Source: an uncultured Paracoccaceae bacterium (GTDB lineage Bacteria; Pseudomonadota; Alphaproteobacteria; Rhodobacterales; Rhodobacteraceae). Taken from it: a stretch of DNA of 43,142 bases. The notes below the pieces were generated by a model. It worked only from the letters and a program-made list of their open reading frames with translations, was not told where the DNA came from and made no database searches. Below, piece by piece: positions 19,625-27,959 of the stretch. The stretch is from assembly GCA_938049225.1 (NCBI GenBank), contig CALICM010000078.1:1-43142 (forward strand), written 5' to 3'. The translations under genes were made by a program, and so were the position numbers. Numbering within the stretch: the stretch's first letter is position 1; the number at the start of each line of letters is the position of its first letter.

Positions 19625-21499
19625 ATGGCGAAGACGATCATCTCGGTCGGTACGAAGGCGGACAAGGTTAATGCGATCATAGAAAACGCGGCCAGTGGCG
19701 ACATAGTCGAATTCTCTGCCGGTGCGCATGTGTTTGACGAGACCATCGTCATCCGCCGCGATGACATCACGGTCAAAGGCGCGGGTGAGGCGCAGACCCA
19801 GATCAAATTCCGCTTTGACGACAATGGCGACGGTCGGGTAGACACCAGCGAGGGTGCGAGCGGGTTTGAGATTTTGGGCTTCAAGGAAACCTCGAATTAC
19901 GTGCGCAAAGCCGACAGGGGCGAGGTGATCCAAGCCATCTCTGCAGGACAGACGAAGATCAAAATCTCCGACACCGGTAACCTGGCGGACGGCACTTTGG
20001 CAGTTGGCGATGTGATCCACATCCAACAGCAAAACACAAACGCCTATCTGGACGAGATTGGCGGCTGCGCCCCGGGCACCGATTGTCGTGAAACGGCCCT
20101 TAACCGGTATTTTCGCGAGTTTACCTCGACCATTGTCGAGGTCGACAGCAAAAGCGGCACGGTCTCCCTGGCCGACCCCATTCCCTATGCAATGAACCCG
20201 AACGAGACGCAGATCGAGATGGTCGAGTTGACCGATGTCCGCCGCGACGTCTCGCTCTCCGATCTCAGCATCACTTTCGAGATTTTCGACCCAAAGACCG
20301 GTGCCGTAATCACCCCCGATGCGAATGACTTTAGCAACACGCAAGGGGGATTCTTATCCGGCAAGCGGCCTGGCAAAGCCGCCGTCTATGTTGAGGGCAG
20401 CACCGGTGCGACGGTTGAGAACATTAGCGTCACCAACGCCCCTGCTCAGGGTTTTGCCTTTCGCAACTCGATCAACCTTGCAGCGGATAATTTGGCGGTG
20501 GACGGGAGTTTCAACAAAGGGGTTGGCGGCCACGGTTATGGGGTCGATATCTACGAAACCTCAAACAGCAGTTTCACCAATCTGGATATCTTTGATGTGC
20601 GCCACGCGGTCTTGTTCTCGTCCTGGAATGCCGAGACCGGTAATACCGTGCAAATCGACAGTACCAATCGCGACATCAACTTTCACGGTGGACCGGATTT
20701 GGACAATATGATCACGGTCGATAGCGCTATTTTGCAGTATGGGGACTCGCCCCAGGTTTGGCAGATCGTCAGCAACGGCGGCCGAGTGGTGCACCAGCAG
20801 ACCGATATCTACGGCCTGGGAAATACGGTTGTGTTCAAGACCGCATCCGGCTCAGAACGCGACGAGGTGATCTATGCCAGCGCAGGTGGGGCAAACCTGC
20901 GCGGCAATGGCGGCGACGATGTCCTAGTGGCCGGGGCTGGGGCGGATGTGTTGGACGGTGGCCAGGGACGGGATACGGTCTCCTACGTAACGGCAAACCG
21001 CAAGATCTCGGTGGATCTAAGGGGCGTGAAGGACAGCGATAACGGCGCGGCCGGGGACCGTTTGACCTCCATCGAAAACGTCAAAGGTTCTGCATTCGGG
21101 GACGTCATCCTAGGGAGCGATAAAGCAAACACCGTCGTGAGCTGGGGCGGCGGTGACATTGTCTATGGGCGCGGTGGGAATGATACGATCAGTGGCGGGC
21201 GAGGTAGTGACGAATTGCACGGCCAACGCGGCGACGATACCCTGAGCGGTGGCTGGGGCCGAGATGTTTTCTTTTTCGACGAGGGCTCTGGTTCAGATGT
21301 GATCCGGGATTTTCGCGTTGGCCGCGACAAAGTGGATTTTTCCAGGCATTCGAGTGTGGATGACCTTGATGATCTGGACATCGCCGCGGGGCCAGACAGC
21401 GCCATTGTAACCTTTGCCGATGGCGAGGGCGGGACAGCGCAGATCGATTTGATCGGGATCGGCGACGGCGGCGTAACCGACGATTTCTTTATCTTCTAG
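19625..21499 (+). CDS. Secreted RTX protein with right-handed beta-helix
   Basis: This 624-residue acidic protein has no N-terminal signal. Residues about 1-400 look like a right-handed parallel beta-helix of the pectin-lyase fold (GDIVEFSAGAHVFDETIVI, DDITVKGAGEAQTQIKF, then many short N/S/T/D-rich turns). An EF-hand-like loop, DDNGDGRVDTSE, is at residues 65-76. From about 427 onward come GGxGxDxLxGGxG nonapeptides (NGGDDVLVAGAGADVLDGG, GGNDTISGGRGSDELHGQRG), which bind calcium. The C-terminus (DVIRDFRVGRDKVDFS ... DDFFIF) fits a type I secretion signal. Such proteins are often polysaccharide lyases or epimerases; no catalytic residues can be assigned. ATG at 19625 was preferred to GTG at 19610. 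No type I exporter genes are nearby. Confidence 0.85.
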   Translation: MAKTIISVGTKADKVNAIIENAASGDIVEFSAGAHVFDETIVIRRDDITVKGAGEAQTQIKFRFDDNGDGRVDTSEGASGFEILGFKETSNYVRKADRGEVIQAISAGQTKIKISDTGNLADGTLAVGDVIHIQQQNTNAYLDEIGGCAPGTDCRETALNRYFREFTSTIVEVDSKSGTVSLADPIPYAMNPNETQIEMVELTDVRRDVSLSDLSITFEIFDPKTGAVITPDANDFSNTQGGFLSGKRPGKAAVYVEGSTGATVENISVTNAPAQGFAFRNSINLAADNLAVDGSFNKGVGGHGYGVDIYETSNSSFTNLDIFDVRHAVLFSSWNAETGNTVQIDSTNRDINFHGGPDLDNMITVDSAILQYGDSPQVWQIVSNGGRVVHQQTDIYGLGNTVVFKTASGSERDEVIYASAGGANLRGNGGDDVLVAGAGADVLDGGQGRDTVSYVTANRKISVDLRGVKDSDNGAAGDRLTSIENVKGSAFGDVILGSDKANTVVSWGGGDIVYGRGGNDTISGGRGSDELHGQRGDDTLSGGWGRDVFFFDEGSGSDVIRDFRVGRDKVDFSRHSSVDDLDDLDIAAGPDSAIVTFADGEGGTAQIDLIGIGDGGVTDDFFIF

Positions 21500-21529
21500 C
21501 GCAGCGGCAAGTAGGACCGACCAAATGGC

Positions 21530-22345
21530 CTAGATCAACCCGGCGGCGGCCAAGCGGCCCCAGGCGCTGCGCACAAAGTCGACGGTAAAACTGTGACCAC
21601 CGCTGAACAGACAAAAGTCCAAGATCGCACCGGCCGGGTTCTCGCGCATGTCACACCGCAAGCGTCCACGGGGTGTTTGTTGGGCGGGCCCGAACCCACC
21701 GTAGCGCTGATACATCTCCACAGCTTGAGGCACAGAGCCCTGTCTGGTCTGCGCGATCCGCCGCCCTTCAAGGGGGACGGTGGGATCCGCATCGCCATGA
21801 ATATGCACGATATTCGCAACCGGCCCCTGACAGCTTTCCGGGACAGGGTCCCAAAAGGTACCCGCGATCGGGGCAAAGCCGGCAAACGACCCGCTGCGAT
21901 GGCAGGCCAGCGTCCAAACCATCATCCCACCCGCCGAAAAGCCGGTCATCATGATGCGCGCGGGGTCGACGTTGTGCCGATCTTGCATCGCGGCCAGAAC
22001 CGCGTCGTAATAAGCCAGTTCTTCCGCGCCGGTGCTGGCCACATTGCTGGGAACACCTGGAATGTCCCAATCCTCGTTCGCCGATTTTGTCGCCACCAGA
22101 ACGACACCCAACTCATCTGCCAGCGCCGCCAAATTCTGGTTACGCATGATCCCCGCCGCTGTCCCACGGTAGCCATGCGCCATGATGATCGCCCCCAGTT
22201 TGGCACCGTCCGCTGCCCCTTCTGGCAAACGCACGCGATAGGTCCGCTCGCCAATCAAGCAGTCCGTTTCGGCCCCGCAGGCAGCCGCCGTTTGCGGCAG
22301 CGCGGCCCAAGCCAGGGTCATCAGGAGAATGAGGAAGCGCTTCAT
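21530..22345 (-). CDS. Exported alpha/beta-hydrolase, PHB-depolymerase (LpqC) family
   Basis: The 271-residue protein has a signal peptide (MKRFLILLMTLAWAALPQTAAA) and an esterase/PHB-depolymerase family-1 fold. The nucleophile elbow GFSAGG is at residues 135-140 (Ser137). The probable acid is in HGDADPTVPLEG and the His in SGGHSFT. The early segment GAIIMAHGYRGTAAG provides the oxyanion region. Substrates in this family include polyhydroxyalkanoates and feruloyl or acetyl esters, so none is assigned. ATG at 22345 gives the signal peptide; an upstream in-frame start at 22390 does not. It shares layout and motifs with the protein at 24455-25306, so the two look like paralogs. Confidence 0.8.
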   Translation of the reverse strand: MKRFLILLMTLAWAALPQTAAACGAETDCLIGERTYRVRLPEGAADGAKLGAIIMAHGYRGTAAGIMRNQNLAALADELGVVLVATKSANEDWDIPGVPSNVASTGAEELAYYDAVLAAMQDRHNVDPARIMMTGFSAGGMMVWTLACHRSGSFAGFAPIAGTFWDPVPESCQGPVANIVHIHGDADPTVPLEGRRIAQTRQGSVPQAVEMYQRYGGFGPAQQTPRGRLRCDMRENPAGAILDFCLFSGGHSFTVDFVRSAWGRLAAAGLI

Positions 22346-22400
22346 GCCGTGGTTCCGTTTCAGATCCGATGTCCCGATGAGCAGTAGCATCGGGTCCTTA

Positions 22401-22432
22401 AACGCAAAAGCGCCGCCCCCTTGGGGCGGCGC
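22401..22432 (-). terminator. Rho-independent terminator of rpsD
   Basis: GCGCCGCCCC (22410-22419) pairs with GGGGCGGCGC (22423-22432) around a 3-base loop. On the minus strand the stem is followed by TTTTGCGTTT (22409-22400). It begins 27 bases after the rpsD stop, and the strong GC stem plus T-rich tail make it a classic intrinsic terminator. Confidence 0.88.
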
Positions 22433-22458
22433 ACAATCCTGTGATCTGGCGTGTGGGA

Positions 22459-23079
22459 TCAGTTTTTCGCGTAGAATTCGACCACCAGGTTCGGCTCCAT
22501 CATCACCGGATAGGGCACGTCGCCCAGGCCCGGTGTGCGCGTAAACTCGGCTGTCATCTTGGAATGATCCGTCACCACGTAGTCGGGTACGTCCCGTTCG
22601 GCCAGTCCAGCGGCTTCCAGCACCACTGCCAGTTGCTTCGACTTTTCGCGAACCTCGATCACGTCACCCTCTTTCACGCGGTAGGAGGGGATATTGACCC
22701 GTTTGCCGTTCACCAGCACATGACCATGGTTCACGAACTGACGTGCAGCAAAGATCGTGGGGACGAATTTGGCACGATAAACAACCGCATCCAAGCGCCG
22801 CTCGAGCAAGCCGATCAGGTTTTCACCGGTGTCGCCTTTGATCCGCTCGGCCTCGGCATAGATACGGCGAAACTGCTTCTCGGTTAGGTCCCCGTAGTAG
22901 CCCTTGAGTTTCTGCTTGGCGCGCAGCTGCAGACCGAAATCACTGAGCTTGCCCTTACGGCGCTGGCCATGCTGACCCGGGCCATACTCGCGGCGGTTCA
23001 CGGGGGACTTGGGACGGCCCCAGATATTTTCGCCCATACGGCGATCAATCTTGTACTTGGCAGACGTGCGTTTGGTCAC
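22459..23079 (-). CDS. rpsD: 30S ribosomal protein S4
   Basis: S4 is a primary 16S rRNA-binding protein that nucleates assembly of the small subunit. The 206-residue protein starts [26 protein letters not shown], the alphaproteobacterial form. It contains the S4 RNA-binding domain ([39 protein letters not shown]). The start is GTG at 23079 with GAAAGG 8 bases upstream. It is transcribed alone here, separated from other ribosomal genes as in many alphaproteobacteria, from a strong promoter at 23211-23238 with a leader of roughly 125 bases. Confidence 0.98.
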   Translation of the reverse strand: MTKRTSAKYKIDRRMGENIWGRPKSPVNRREYGPGQHGQRRKGKLSDFGLQLRAKQKLKGYYGDLTEKQFRRIYAEAERIKGDTGENLIGLLERRLDAVVYRAKFVPTIFAARQFVNHGHVLVNGKRVNIPSYRVKEGDVIEVREKSKQLAVVLEAAGLAERDVPDYVVTDHSKMTAEFTRTPGLGDVPYPVMMEPNLVVEFYAKN

Positions 23080-23204
23080 GGCTGGATCCTTTCATCATTG
23101 TGAAAGGTGCTTTCCTTTCCCGAAACCCCTGAGGGTTTGGGCGACAGGCATCCCCTTGCGGGGGCCACAAACACCAATATTTCCTGACCTATCGCAAGCC
23201 AGAA
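23080..23204 (-). promoter_or_regulatory. Structured rpsD 5' leader with mutually exclusive hairpins
   Basis: The leader contains CCCC-GCAA-GGGG inside a GGC/GCC clamp (about 23146-23165) and AAACCC-TCAG-GGGTTT (about 23123-23138). Three alternating copies of a 6-mer follow: GAAAGG (23119-23114), CCTTTC (23107-23102) and GAAAGG (23093-23088). The last copy is the ribosome binding site, 8 bases before the GTG. The middle CCTTTC can pair with the first copy (loop 6) and leave the site free, or with the last copy (loop 8) and hide it. This is the geometry of a translational switch. S4 represses its own operon in other bacteria, which makes autoregulation a natural guess. Seen by eye only. Confidence 0.5.
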
Positions 23205-23210
23205 GCCGCG

Positions 23211-23238
23211 TTTATACGGGATTTGCAGCCCATGTCAA
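23211..23238 (-). promoter_or_regulatory. Strong sigma-70-type promoter of rpsD
   Basis: On the minus strand the sequence has consensus TTGACA (23238-23233), a 16-base spacer and TATAAA (23216-23211). This is the best promoter match in the window and would start transcription near 23204, leaving a leader of about 125 bases. The upstream end is 15 bases from the stop codon of the LpxR-like gene. Confidence 0.8.
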
Positions 23239-23253
23239 CGAAGCGTCGACTGG

Positions 23254-24168
23254 CTAAAACCGCACGTTAAAAGTAATCGTCCCGACGCGCTGCCCGCCCG
23301 GGGCGCCCTCAAATTCACGGCCCAGCCAAGCTAGTCCAAAAAACGCCCATGCGGGACCGGCATCCAAGGCCGCCCCCAGCCGTGCACGCGGCCGGTAGCG
23401 GCGCACATCTGGCCCCCTGGCACTGGGAAAAAGTCGGCTGTTGGCCACCACCGCAACATCCGCCCCCGCTGTCAAGGACAATGCGCGGCGCGCGGGTGTC
23501 GCGATGATCGGATAGCGTTCGCCCGACAGCACATCGCGGGCCATCAGCCCGCCCTGTCCAAAGCGCCCAAGCGTGGCGTCAAACCCCACCCTGGCAAAGC
23601 TCTCGTAGCCTGCCTGCGCCTCGACAAAAGGGCGCACCCGGGCTAGCTGGCCAAAACTGCGACCAAGTTCAAGATAGCCCGTCGGCGCCAAAGCGTCGCC
23701 CAGTTGCTCGGAATCAGCGGGTGGGTTCCCCCCATCATCTGCTTTGTGGATAAGGCGTTGCAAGTTATCCAGCCGTGTCTGCGGCCCCAACAGCACCAAA
23801 TCCGCACCAGCCCGAATGTCCGTAGCCTCGAAACTGGAAAAGCCCTGCACCCCAACCGCCAAGACCCCAGCATACAAGCGCTGATCCGGCCCGGTGGCCT
23901 GAATGGGATGCGGCGAGATCACCTCTCCCCGGACCCGCACACCCAAAATCGCCGAGGGCGCTGTTGGAAGCCGCCCTTGCCACGGCTGGCCATAGGCTAG
24001 GGTCAGCTCGTAACTGCCGGTCCTCCAGCGATCCTTCTCGTCTCCCAGGCGGTCGTTCGTTCCAAACCCGCCCAATCCAAGAAACCGGACCTGGGCCGCC
24101 ACCCCGGTGGCCAGGGACAGCCAAACCACTAGAATGAGAAGCGTGCTGAACGCTGGCTGTAACCTCAT
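23254..24168 (-). CDS. LpxR-family outer-membrane protein (putative lipid A deacylase)
   Basis: The 304-residue protein has a signal peptide (MRLQPAFSTLLILVVWLSLATGVAAQ) and ends FNVRF, a terminal aromatic typical of outer-membrane barrels. LpxR removes the 3'-acyloxyacyl group from lipid A. Its known catalytic Asn-Asp-Thr-His set has plausible counterparts here: GTNDR (Asn38, Asp39), KDRWRTGSYE (Thr50) and QRLIHKADDGG (His141). Alternating hydrophobic strands and Gly-rich turns fit a barrel. The start at 24168 was chosen for the signal peptide. It sits alone, with no lipopolysaccharide genes nearby. The family is likely; the lipid A activity is unproven. Confidence 0.75.
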   Translation of the reverse strand: MRLQPAFSTLLILVVWLSLATGVAAQVRFLGLGGFGTNDRLGDEKDRWRTGSYELTLAYGQPWQGRLPTAPSAILGVRVRGEVISPHPIQATGPDQRLYAGVLAVGVQGFSSFEATDIRAGADLVLLGPQTRLDNLQRLIHKADDGGNPPADSEQLGDALAPTGYLELGRSFGQLARVRPFVEAQAGYESFARVGFDATLGRFGQGGLMARDVLSGERYPIIATPARRALSLTAGADVAVVANSRLFPSARGPDVRRYRPRARLGAALDAGPAWAFFGLAWLGREFEGAPGGQRVGTITFNVRF

Positions 24169-24454
24169 GACGTCACCTAGATCGCCGATCCATGCCGTCC
24201 CCTTAGGCACCGGCCAGCTTAGAGCAGCTTGGCGCTTACACCTTGGTTAGCGGCTTTGGTGCAGACTCTAGGTCATCTCTAAAAAGTATATTAAAATTAT
24301 AAGGTTAAAGCGTGGCAACGCTGGGAAGTTGGCCGCAAAAGCGCCCCGTTTCGCCGCCATGAAACCACACAGGTAAACGCGTCCCCCACGGGTTTGTGAT
24401 ACGTCCAATGCGGCAAAGTCGCTAGGGTCATGAAAACTCAAACAAAGGTCTCAA

Positions 24455-25306
24455 ATGCCCCGTGCGCGTGCTGCCCTGTTCACCCTTTTGCTGGCCGTCG
24501 CCGTGTTCCCCGTATCCGCCCAGGACCACCCCTGCGGGCGCGAGGCCCCTTGCTCCACCGCGACCGGCACCTACCACTTAATGCCGCCGCCCAACTGGGA
24601 TGGTGCGGCACCCCTGCCCGCAGTAATCTTCTATCACGGGCACAATTCCTCAGGCGCCTCGGTGTTTCGCAGCAGCGGGTTAAAGGGGACCTTCAGTCAA
24701 AACGGCTATCTGGTGATCGCACCCAATGGTGACACCGCGCCGGGCTCCACCACCCGCCGCTGGCCAGCACGTCCCAGCGGCCGGGACCAGCGCGATGACA
24801 TCGCCTTCACGCTTGAAGTCGTGGCCGACGCAGCCCAGCGCCTGCCCTTGATCAAAGATCAGATCTATGTCTCAGGATTTTCGGCAGGCGGCTCGATGGC
24901 TTGGATGATGGCCTGTTACGAGGGGCATCGCTTCGCTGGTTTTGCCTCGGTCGCGGGCGCGTTACGGCGTCCTAACCCGGCGCAGCGCTGCCCCGGCGGG
25001 CCGGTGCGCTTGCTGCAAATTCATGGGTTTGCCGACACCCAGGTCCCTTTCGAAGGACGTGGGATTCGCGATTGGCATCAGGGAGACGTATTCGAGTCGC
25101 TCGGCCTGCTGCGCGCGACCAACCAATGTCGCTCCAACCCCGACACGATCACCTTGGACACCCCGTTCCGTTGCCGCAATTGGAACAGTTGCCAAGGCGG
25201 CGCGCTGGCGCTGTGCATCCATGATGGGGGGCATGGATTGCCCAAAGGCTGGACCGATACCGCCCTGGAATGGTTCGAAGCGCCAGGTGAGCGCGACCCA
25301 CAATGA
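24455..25306 (+). CDS. Exported alpha/beta-hydrolase, PHB-depolymerase (LpqC) family, second copy
   Basis: The 283-residue protein has a signal peptide (MPRARAALFTLLLAVAVFPVSAQ) and the same plan as the esterase at 21530-22345. VIFYHGHNSSG provides the oxyanion region, GFSAGG is at 141-146 (nucleophile Ser143), the acid is in HGFADTQVPFEGRG and the His in HDGGHGLP. Six or more cysteines (HPCGREAPCS, TNQCRSN, FRCRNWNSCQGG) suggest disulfides in the periplasm or outside. AAAGGT lies 5 bases before the ATG. The 286-base upstream gap (24169-24454) holds an AT-rich patch around 24275-24310 and no other feature that I can support. Confidence 0.8.
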   Translation: MPRARAALFTLLLAVAVFPVSAQDHPCGREAPCSTATGTYHLMPPPNWDGAAPLPAVIFYHGHNSSGASVFRSSGLKGTFSQNGYLVIAPNGDTAPGSTTRRWPARPSGRDQRDDIAFTLEVVADAAQRLPLIKDQIYVSGFSAGGSMAWMMACYEGHRFAGFASVAGALRRPNPAQRCPGGPVRLLQIHGFADTQVPFEGRGIRDWHQGDVFESLGLLRATNQCRSNPDTITLDTPFRCRNWNSCQGGALALCIHDGGHGLPKGWTDTALEWFEAPGERDPQ

Positions 25307-25371
25307 ACCACACTGGGCACTGATCGGATCACTTCCCCAAGGCACCCACTGCCCGAAGGGCTCATAGACTT

Positions 25372-25387
25372 GCGCGCGACAGCGCGC
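25372..25387. terminator. Hairpin between convergent esterase and DUF1028 genes
   Basis: GCGCGC-GACA-GCGCGC is a perfect 6-bp stem with a tetraloop, lying 65 bases after the esterase stop and 9 bases beyond the DUF1028 stop. T content after it is modest (TCCTTT on the plus strand). It may serve as a weak terminator for one or both genes. Confidence 0.4.
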
Positions 25388-25396
25388 TCCTTTGGA

Positions 25397-26149
25397 TCAG
25401 TCAAGCGCTGTCGCGAACGACCGGCTGGGGCGGCCCGCGGCTGCGCGCTGCGCGTCGGCGTCGGCAATCGCACGGTCAATGCCCTCGCGCGCCGTTGTGC
25501 CCGAAAAATTCTCGCGCGTCGGCAGCGCATCAGCGACATGGATGAACCGCTCATGCGCTACATCGTACAGGCGGCGCAGTTCCGCCAGCGGATCCGCATG
25601 ATCGTCAGCCCGGATGTCAATCCAAGGATAGTCCTGGTCCCGATGGACCCGCAGCGCCGCGGACTGTCGCCCGCGTTTGTCGCCGCCCGCCGCTTCGCCT
25701 GCTTCCATTGCCGTCATCAAGCGCTCGGCCAAGGGCAAATGCATATGCGCCTTATAGACCTCCAGCGTTTGACCAACAACGTCCGGCCCTACCAGCATGT
25801 TCCCCGCCACGGAAACCCCATCAGCGACCATATGCCCACACCAATCAATGCAGTCCGCGCCGGTATGCGCCACCGACACACCCGCGCTGTCGATCATATG
25901 GATCTGCCGGATCGCCTGCCCACCGTCGCGCGCTACCAGATCCGCCAGCACTTCCGCGCCCGCCTCCCCTTGGGCCATCCGCGCCGCCGCCTCCATCCCC
26001 CAGATCGGGCTGACAAAGGCCTGGGTCGCCACCGCACAACGCCCGCCGCGAATATGCGGCACCAACGCACCTACCGCGAAAAACCGGCTAGCCACCGCCA
26101 CGCCCAAATGCCCCGTTGCCACATCCCGCGCCACAATCGAATAGGTCAT
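25397..26149 (-). CDS. DUF1028 protein (putative Ntn-hydrolase-like)
   Basis: The 250-residue cytoplasmic protein starts MTYSIVARDVATGHLGVAVASRFFAVGALVPH, the signature opening of DUF1028. It continues with the conserved blocks VATQAFVSPIWG and ADGVSVAGNMLVG. The family is thought to share the N-terminal-nucleophile hydrolase fold, but no general reaction is established. It is the last gene of the GntR-Dpp-GGT operon, 9 bases after the GGT-family gene, so it probably processes the same imported compound. Confidence 0.85.
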   Translation of the reverse strand: MTYSIVARDVATGHLGVAVASRFFAVGALVPHIRGGRCAVATQAFVSPIWGMEAAARMAQGEAGAEVLADLVARDGGQAIRQIHMIDSAGVSVAHTGADCIDWCGHMVADGVSVAGNMLVGPDVVGQTLEVYKAHMHLPLAERLMTAMEAGEAAGGDKRGRQSAALRVHRDQDYPWIDIRADDHADPLAELRRLYDVAHERFIHVADALPTRENFSGTTAREGIDRAIADADAQRAAAGRPSRSFATALD

Positions 26150-26158
26150 CTCGCCCTC

Positions 26159-27946
26159 CTAACGCCCAATCGCATAGGCCTGCATCAACCGCGGCGTCGC
26201 CGCCGCACGCAGCAGCCCGCCATCGCGCCTTGTCGCCGTCAGCCTGCCAACGGTCCAGGGTTCCGCCACCTCGACATCATGCCCCCGGCCCCGCAGATCG
26301 TCGATCACCGCCGCGCCAAACGCAGGCTCGACCATCAAATGTCCCGGCCGCGCCGCACGCGGGTAAAACGACGCCTGAAAATGCCCGGTGTGAAACAAGG
26401 GCGCATCGATCGCCTGCTGCAAATTCAGCCCTTGGTGCACCAACCGCAAGAACAGGATCAACTGCCATTGATCCTGCTGATCCCCGCCTGGCGTCCCAAA
26501 CGCCAAAGTCAGTTCGCCATCGAACGAGGCCATCGAGGGCGACAGTGTGGTCCGGGGCCGCCGCCCCGGCGCTAGCGAGCTTGGCAACCCCTCGTCCAGC
26601 CAGAACATCTGCGCACGGCTGTTCAGCGGCATCCCCAACCCCGGCACCACGGGCGAGGATTGCAGCCACCCGCCCGACGGTGTCGCCGAGACCATATTTC
26701 CCCAGCGATCAATCACATCGATATGCACCGTATCGCCGCGCTTCTCGGTCAGATGCGCCATTGTCGGCTCGCCCGCCCCGGCACCCGGGCCCGCGTCGAC
26801 CTGCCGGTGCGCCCGCCGCAACGCCGCCTCGGCCCAATGTCGATAGCCGTCGATATGTCCTGGCCATTGATCCAAACAGGCCTCGGGGCCCACAAGCTTG
26901 CGCCGCCGTTCCGCGTAGTCGCGCGACAGCAACGTCTCAAGCGGGATCTGGGTATGCAAAGGATCGCCGTAGAAGGCCTCGCGATCTGCAAAGGCCAGCT
27001 TCATCGCCTCGGTTACCAAATGCACGAAATCCGCGCCATTGGGGTCCATGTCGCCCACGCCTGTGCTTTCCAGCAGCCTCATCGCCTGCAAGAAGACCGG
27101 CCCCTGGGACCAGACCCCGCATTTCCAAACCTCCCATTCGCCATAGTCCACGCTCACCGGCGCCTCATAGGACGCCCGCCAGCCCGCCACGTCGTGCCCC
27201 GTCAGCACCCCCTTGCGGCGCCCGCCCGCCGCATCCATCACGCAGGCGTCGCGCATCCAATCGTCGATCGCCTGCGCGACGAACCCCTCGGAAAACACGC
27301 CCCGCGCCGCCTCGATCTGCGCGGTGCGATCGCCCGCACCCTCGACCTCGGCCAACAACCGCTCCCAGGTGTTGGCAAGCGCTGGGTTGCAAAACAAACT
27401 GCCCGCCTTGGGCGCGTGCCCGCCCGGCAACCACACCTCGGCCGAGGTCGGCCATTCGATGCGAAAGAAATCCGCCAGCCCGTCAATCGTCGCCGCCACG
27501 CGCGGCAACACCGGATGCCCCTGCCGCGCATAAAAAATCGCCGGTTCCAGAACCTCGCGCAGGCGCAGCCGCCCATGGTCCCGCAGCGTCAGCATCCAAG
27601 CGTCGAACGCGCCGGGGATCACCGTCGCCAATAGGCCCGAGCCTGGGATTATCTCCAACCCCTCGGACCGGTAATGCGCAATCGTCGCCCCCGCAGGCGC
27701 GGTCCCCTGCCCACAGACCACCACCGGCACCTCTTCACCCGCCAGCCGGATCAGCATCGGCATATCGCCCAAGGGCCCGTTCAAATGCGGTTCGACCACA
27801 TGCAAAACGAACCCCATGGCGGCGGCAGCGTCAAAGGCGTTACCGCCCGCCTCCAGCATCTTCATGCCGACGGCCGAAGCGATCCAATGGGTCGAGGCAA
27901 CAACCCCAAAGGTGCCCTGAATCTCGGGTCTGGTCGTGAAAGTCAT
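26159..27946 (-). CDS. Gamma-glutamyltransferase-family Ntn-hydrolase, cytoplasmic
   Basis: This 595-residue protein matches the gamma-glutamyltransferase/cephalosporin acylase superfamily. GVVASTHWIASAVGMKMLEAGGNAFDAAAAMG is the N-terminal hallmark. The autoprocessing site is in the block GDTVHIDVIDRWGNMVSAT, making Thr406 the expected new N-terminal nucleophile. A PSGGWLQSS segment and TPGGDQQDQWQ follow, as in the small subunit. Unlike typical secreted GGT it has no signal peptide, so it should act on compounds after uptake. ATG at 27946 has GGAGGGGGG just upstream; longer in-frame starts reach into the permease gene and give Trp/Arg-rich nonsense. It lies between the Dpp permease and DUF1028. 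Confidence 0.85.
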   Translation of the reverse strand: MTFTTRPEIQGTFGVVASTHWIASAVGMKMLEAGGNAFDAAAAMGFVLHVVEPHLNGPLGDMPMLIRLAGEEVPVVVCGQGTAPAGATIAHYRSEGLEIIPGSGLLATVIPGAFDAWMLTLRDHGRLRLREVLEPAIFYARQGHPVLPRVAATIDGLADFFRIEWPTSAEVWLPGGHAPKAGSLFCNPALANTWERLLAEVEGAGDRTAQIEAARGVFSEGFVAQAIDDWMRDACVMDAAGGRRKGVLTGHDVAGWRASYEAPVSVDYGEWEVWKCGVWSQGPVFLQAMRLLESTGVGDMDPNGADFVHLVTEAMKLAFADREAFYGDPLHTQIPLETLLSRDYAERRRKLVGPEACLDQWPGHIDGYRHWAEAALRRAHRQVDAGPGAGAGEPTMAHLTEKRGDTVHIDVIDRWGNMVSATPSGGWLQSSPVVPGLGMPLNSRAQMFWLDEGLPSSLAPGRRPRTTLSPSMASFDGELTLAFGTPGGDQQDQWQLILFLRLVHQGLNLQQAIDAPLFHTGHFQASFYPRAARPGHLMVEPAFGAAVIDDLRGRGHDVEVAEPWTVGRLTATRRDGGLLRAAATPRLMQAYAIGR

Positions 27947-27959
27947 CGCCGCCCCCCTC

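Noticed and set aside
19198-19884. Minus-strand frame across the gap between the PstS-like and RTX genes
   Set aside because: It overlaps both neighbours and a good terminator hairpin; the segment inside the gap (19395-19624) has no start signal of its own and no family resemblance, although its middle part looks mildly protein-like.
20900-21270. Tandem DNA repeat in the RTX region
   Set aside because: The repetition is at the protein level (glycine/aspartate nonapeptides) and the bases vary too much to be a DNA repeat or CRISPR array.
24169-24454. Small gene or RNA in the gap upstream of the second esterase
   Set aside because: Only an AT-rich patch near 24275-24310 stands out; no open frame with a ribosome binding site and no convincing stem was seen.
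26116-27939. Open frame of 607 codons on the plus strand opposite the GGT-family gene
   Set aside because: Its composition is extreme in Pro, Arg, Ser and Ala, the usual shadow of a high-GC gene; no ribosome binding site or domain supports it.
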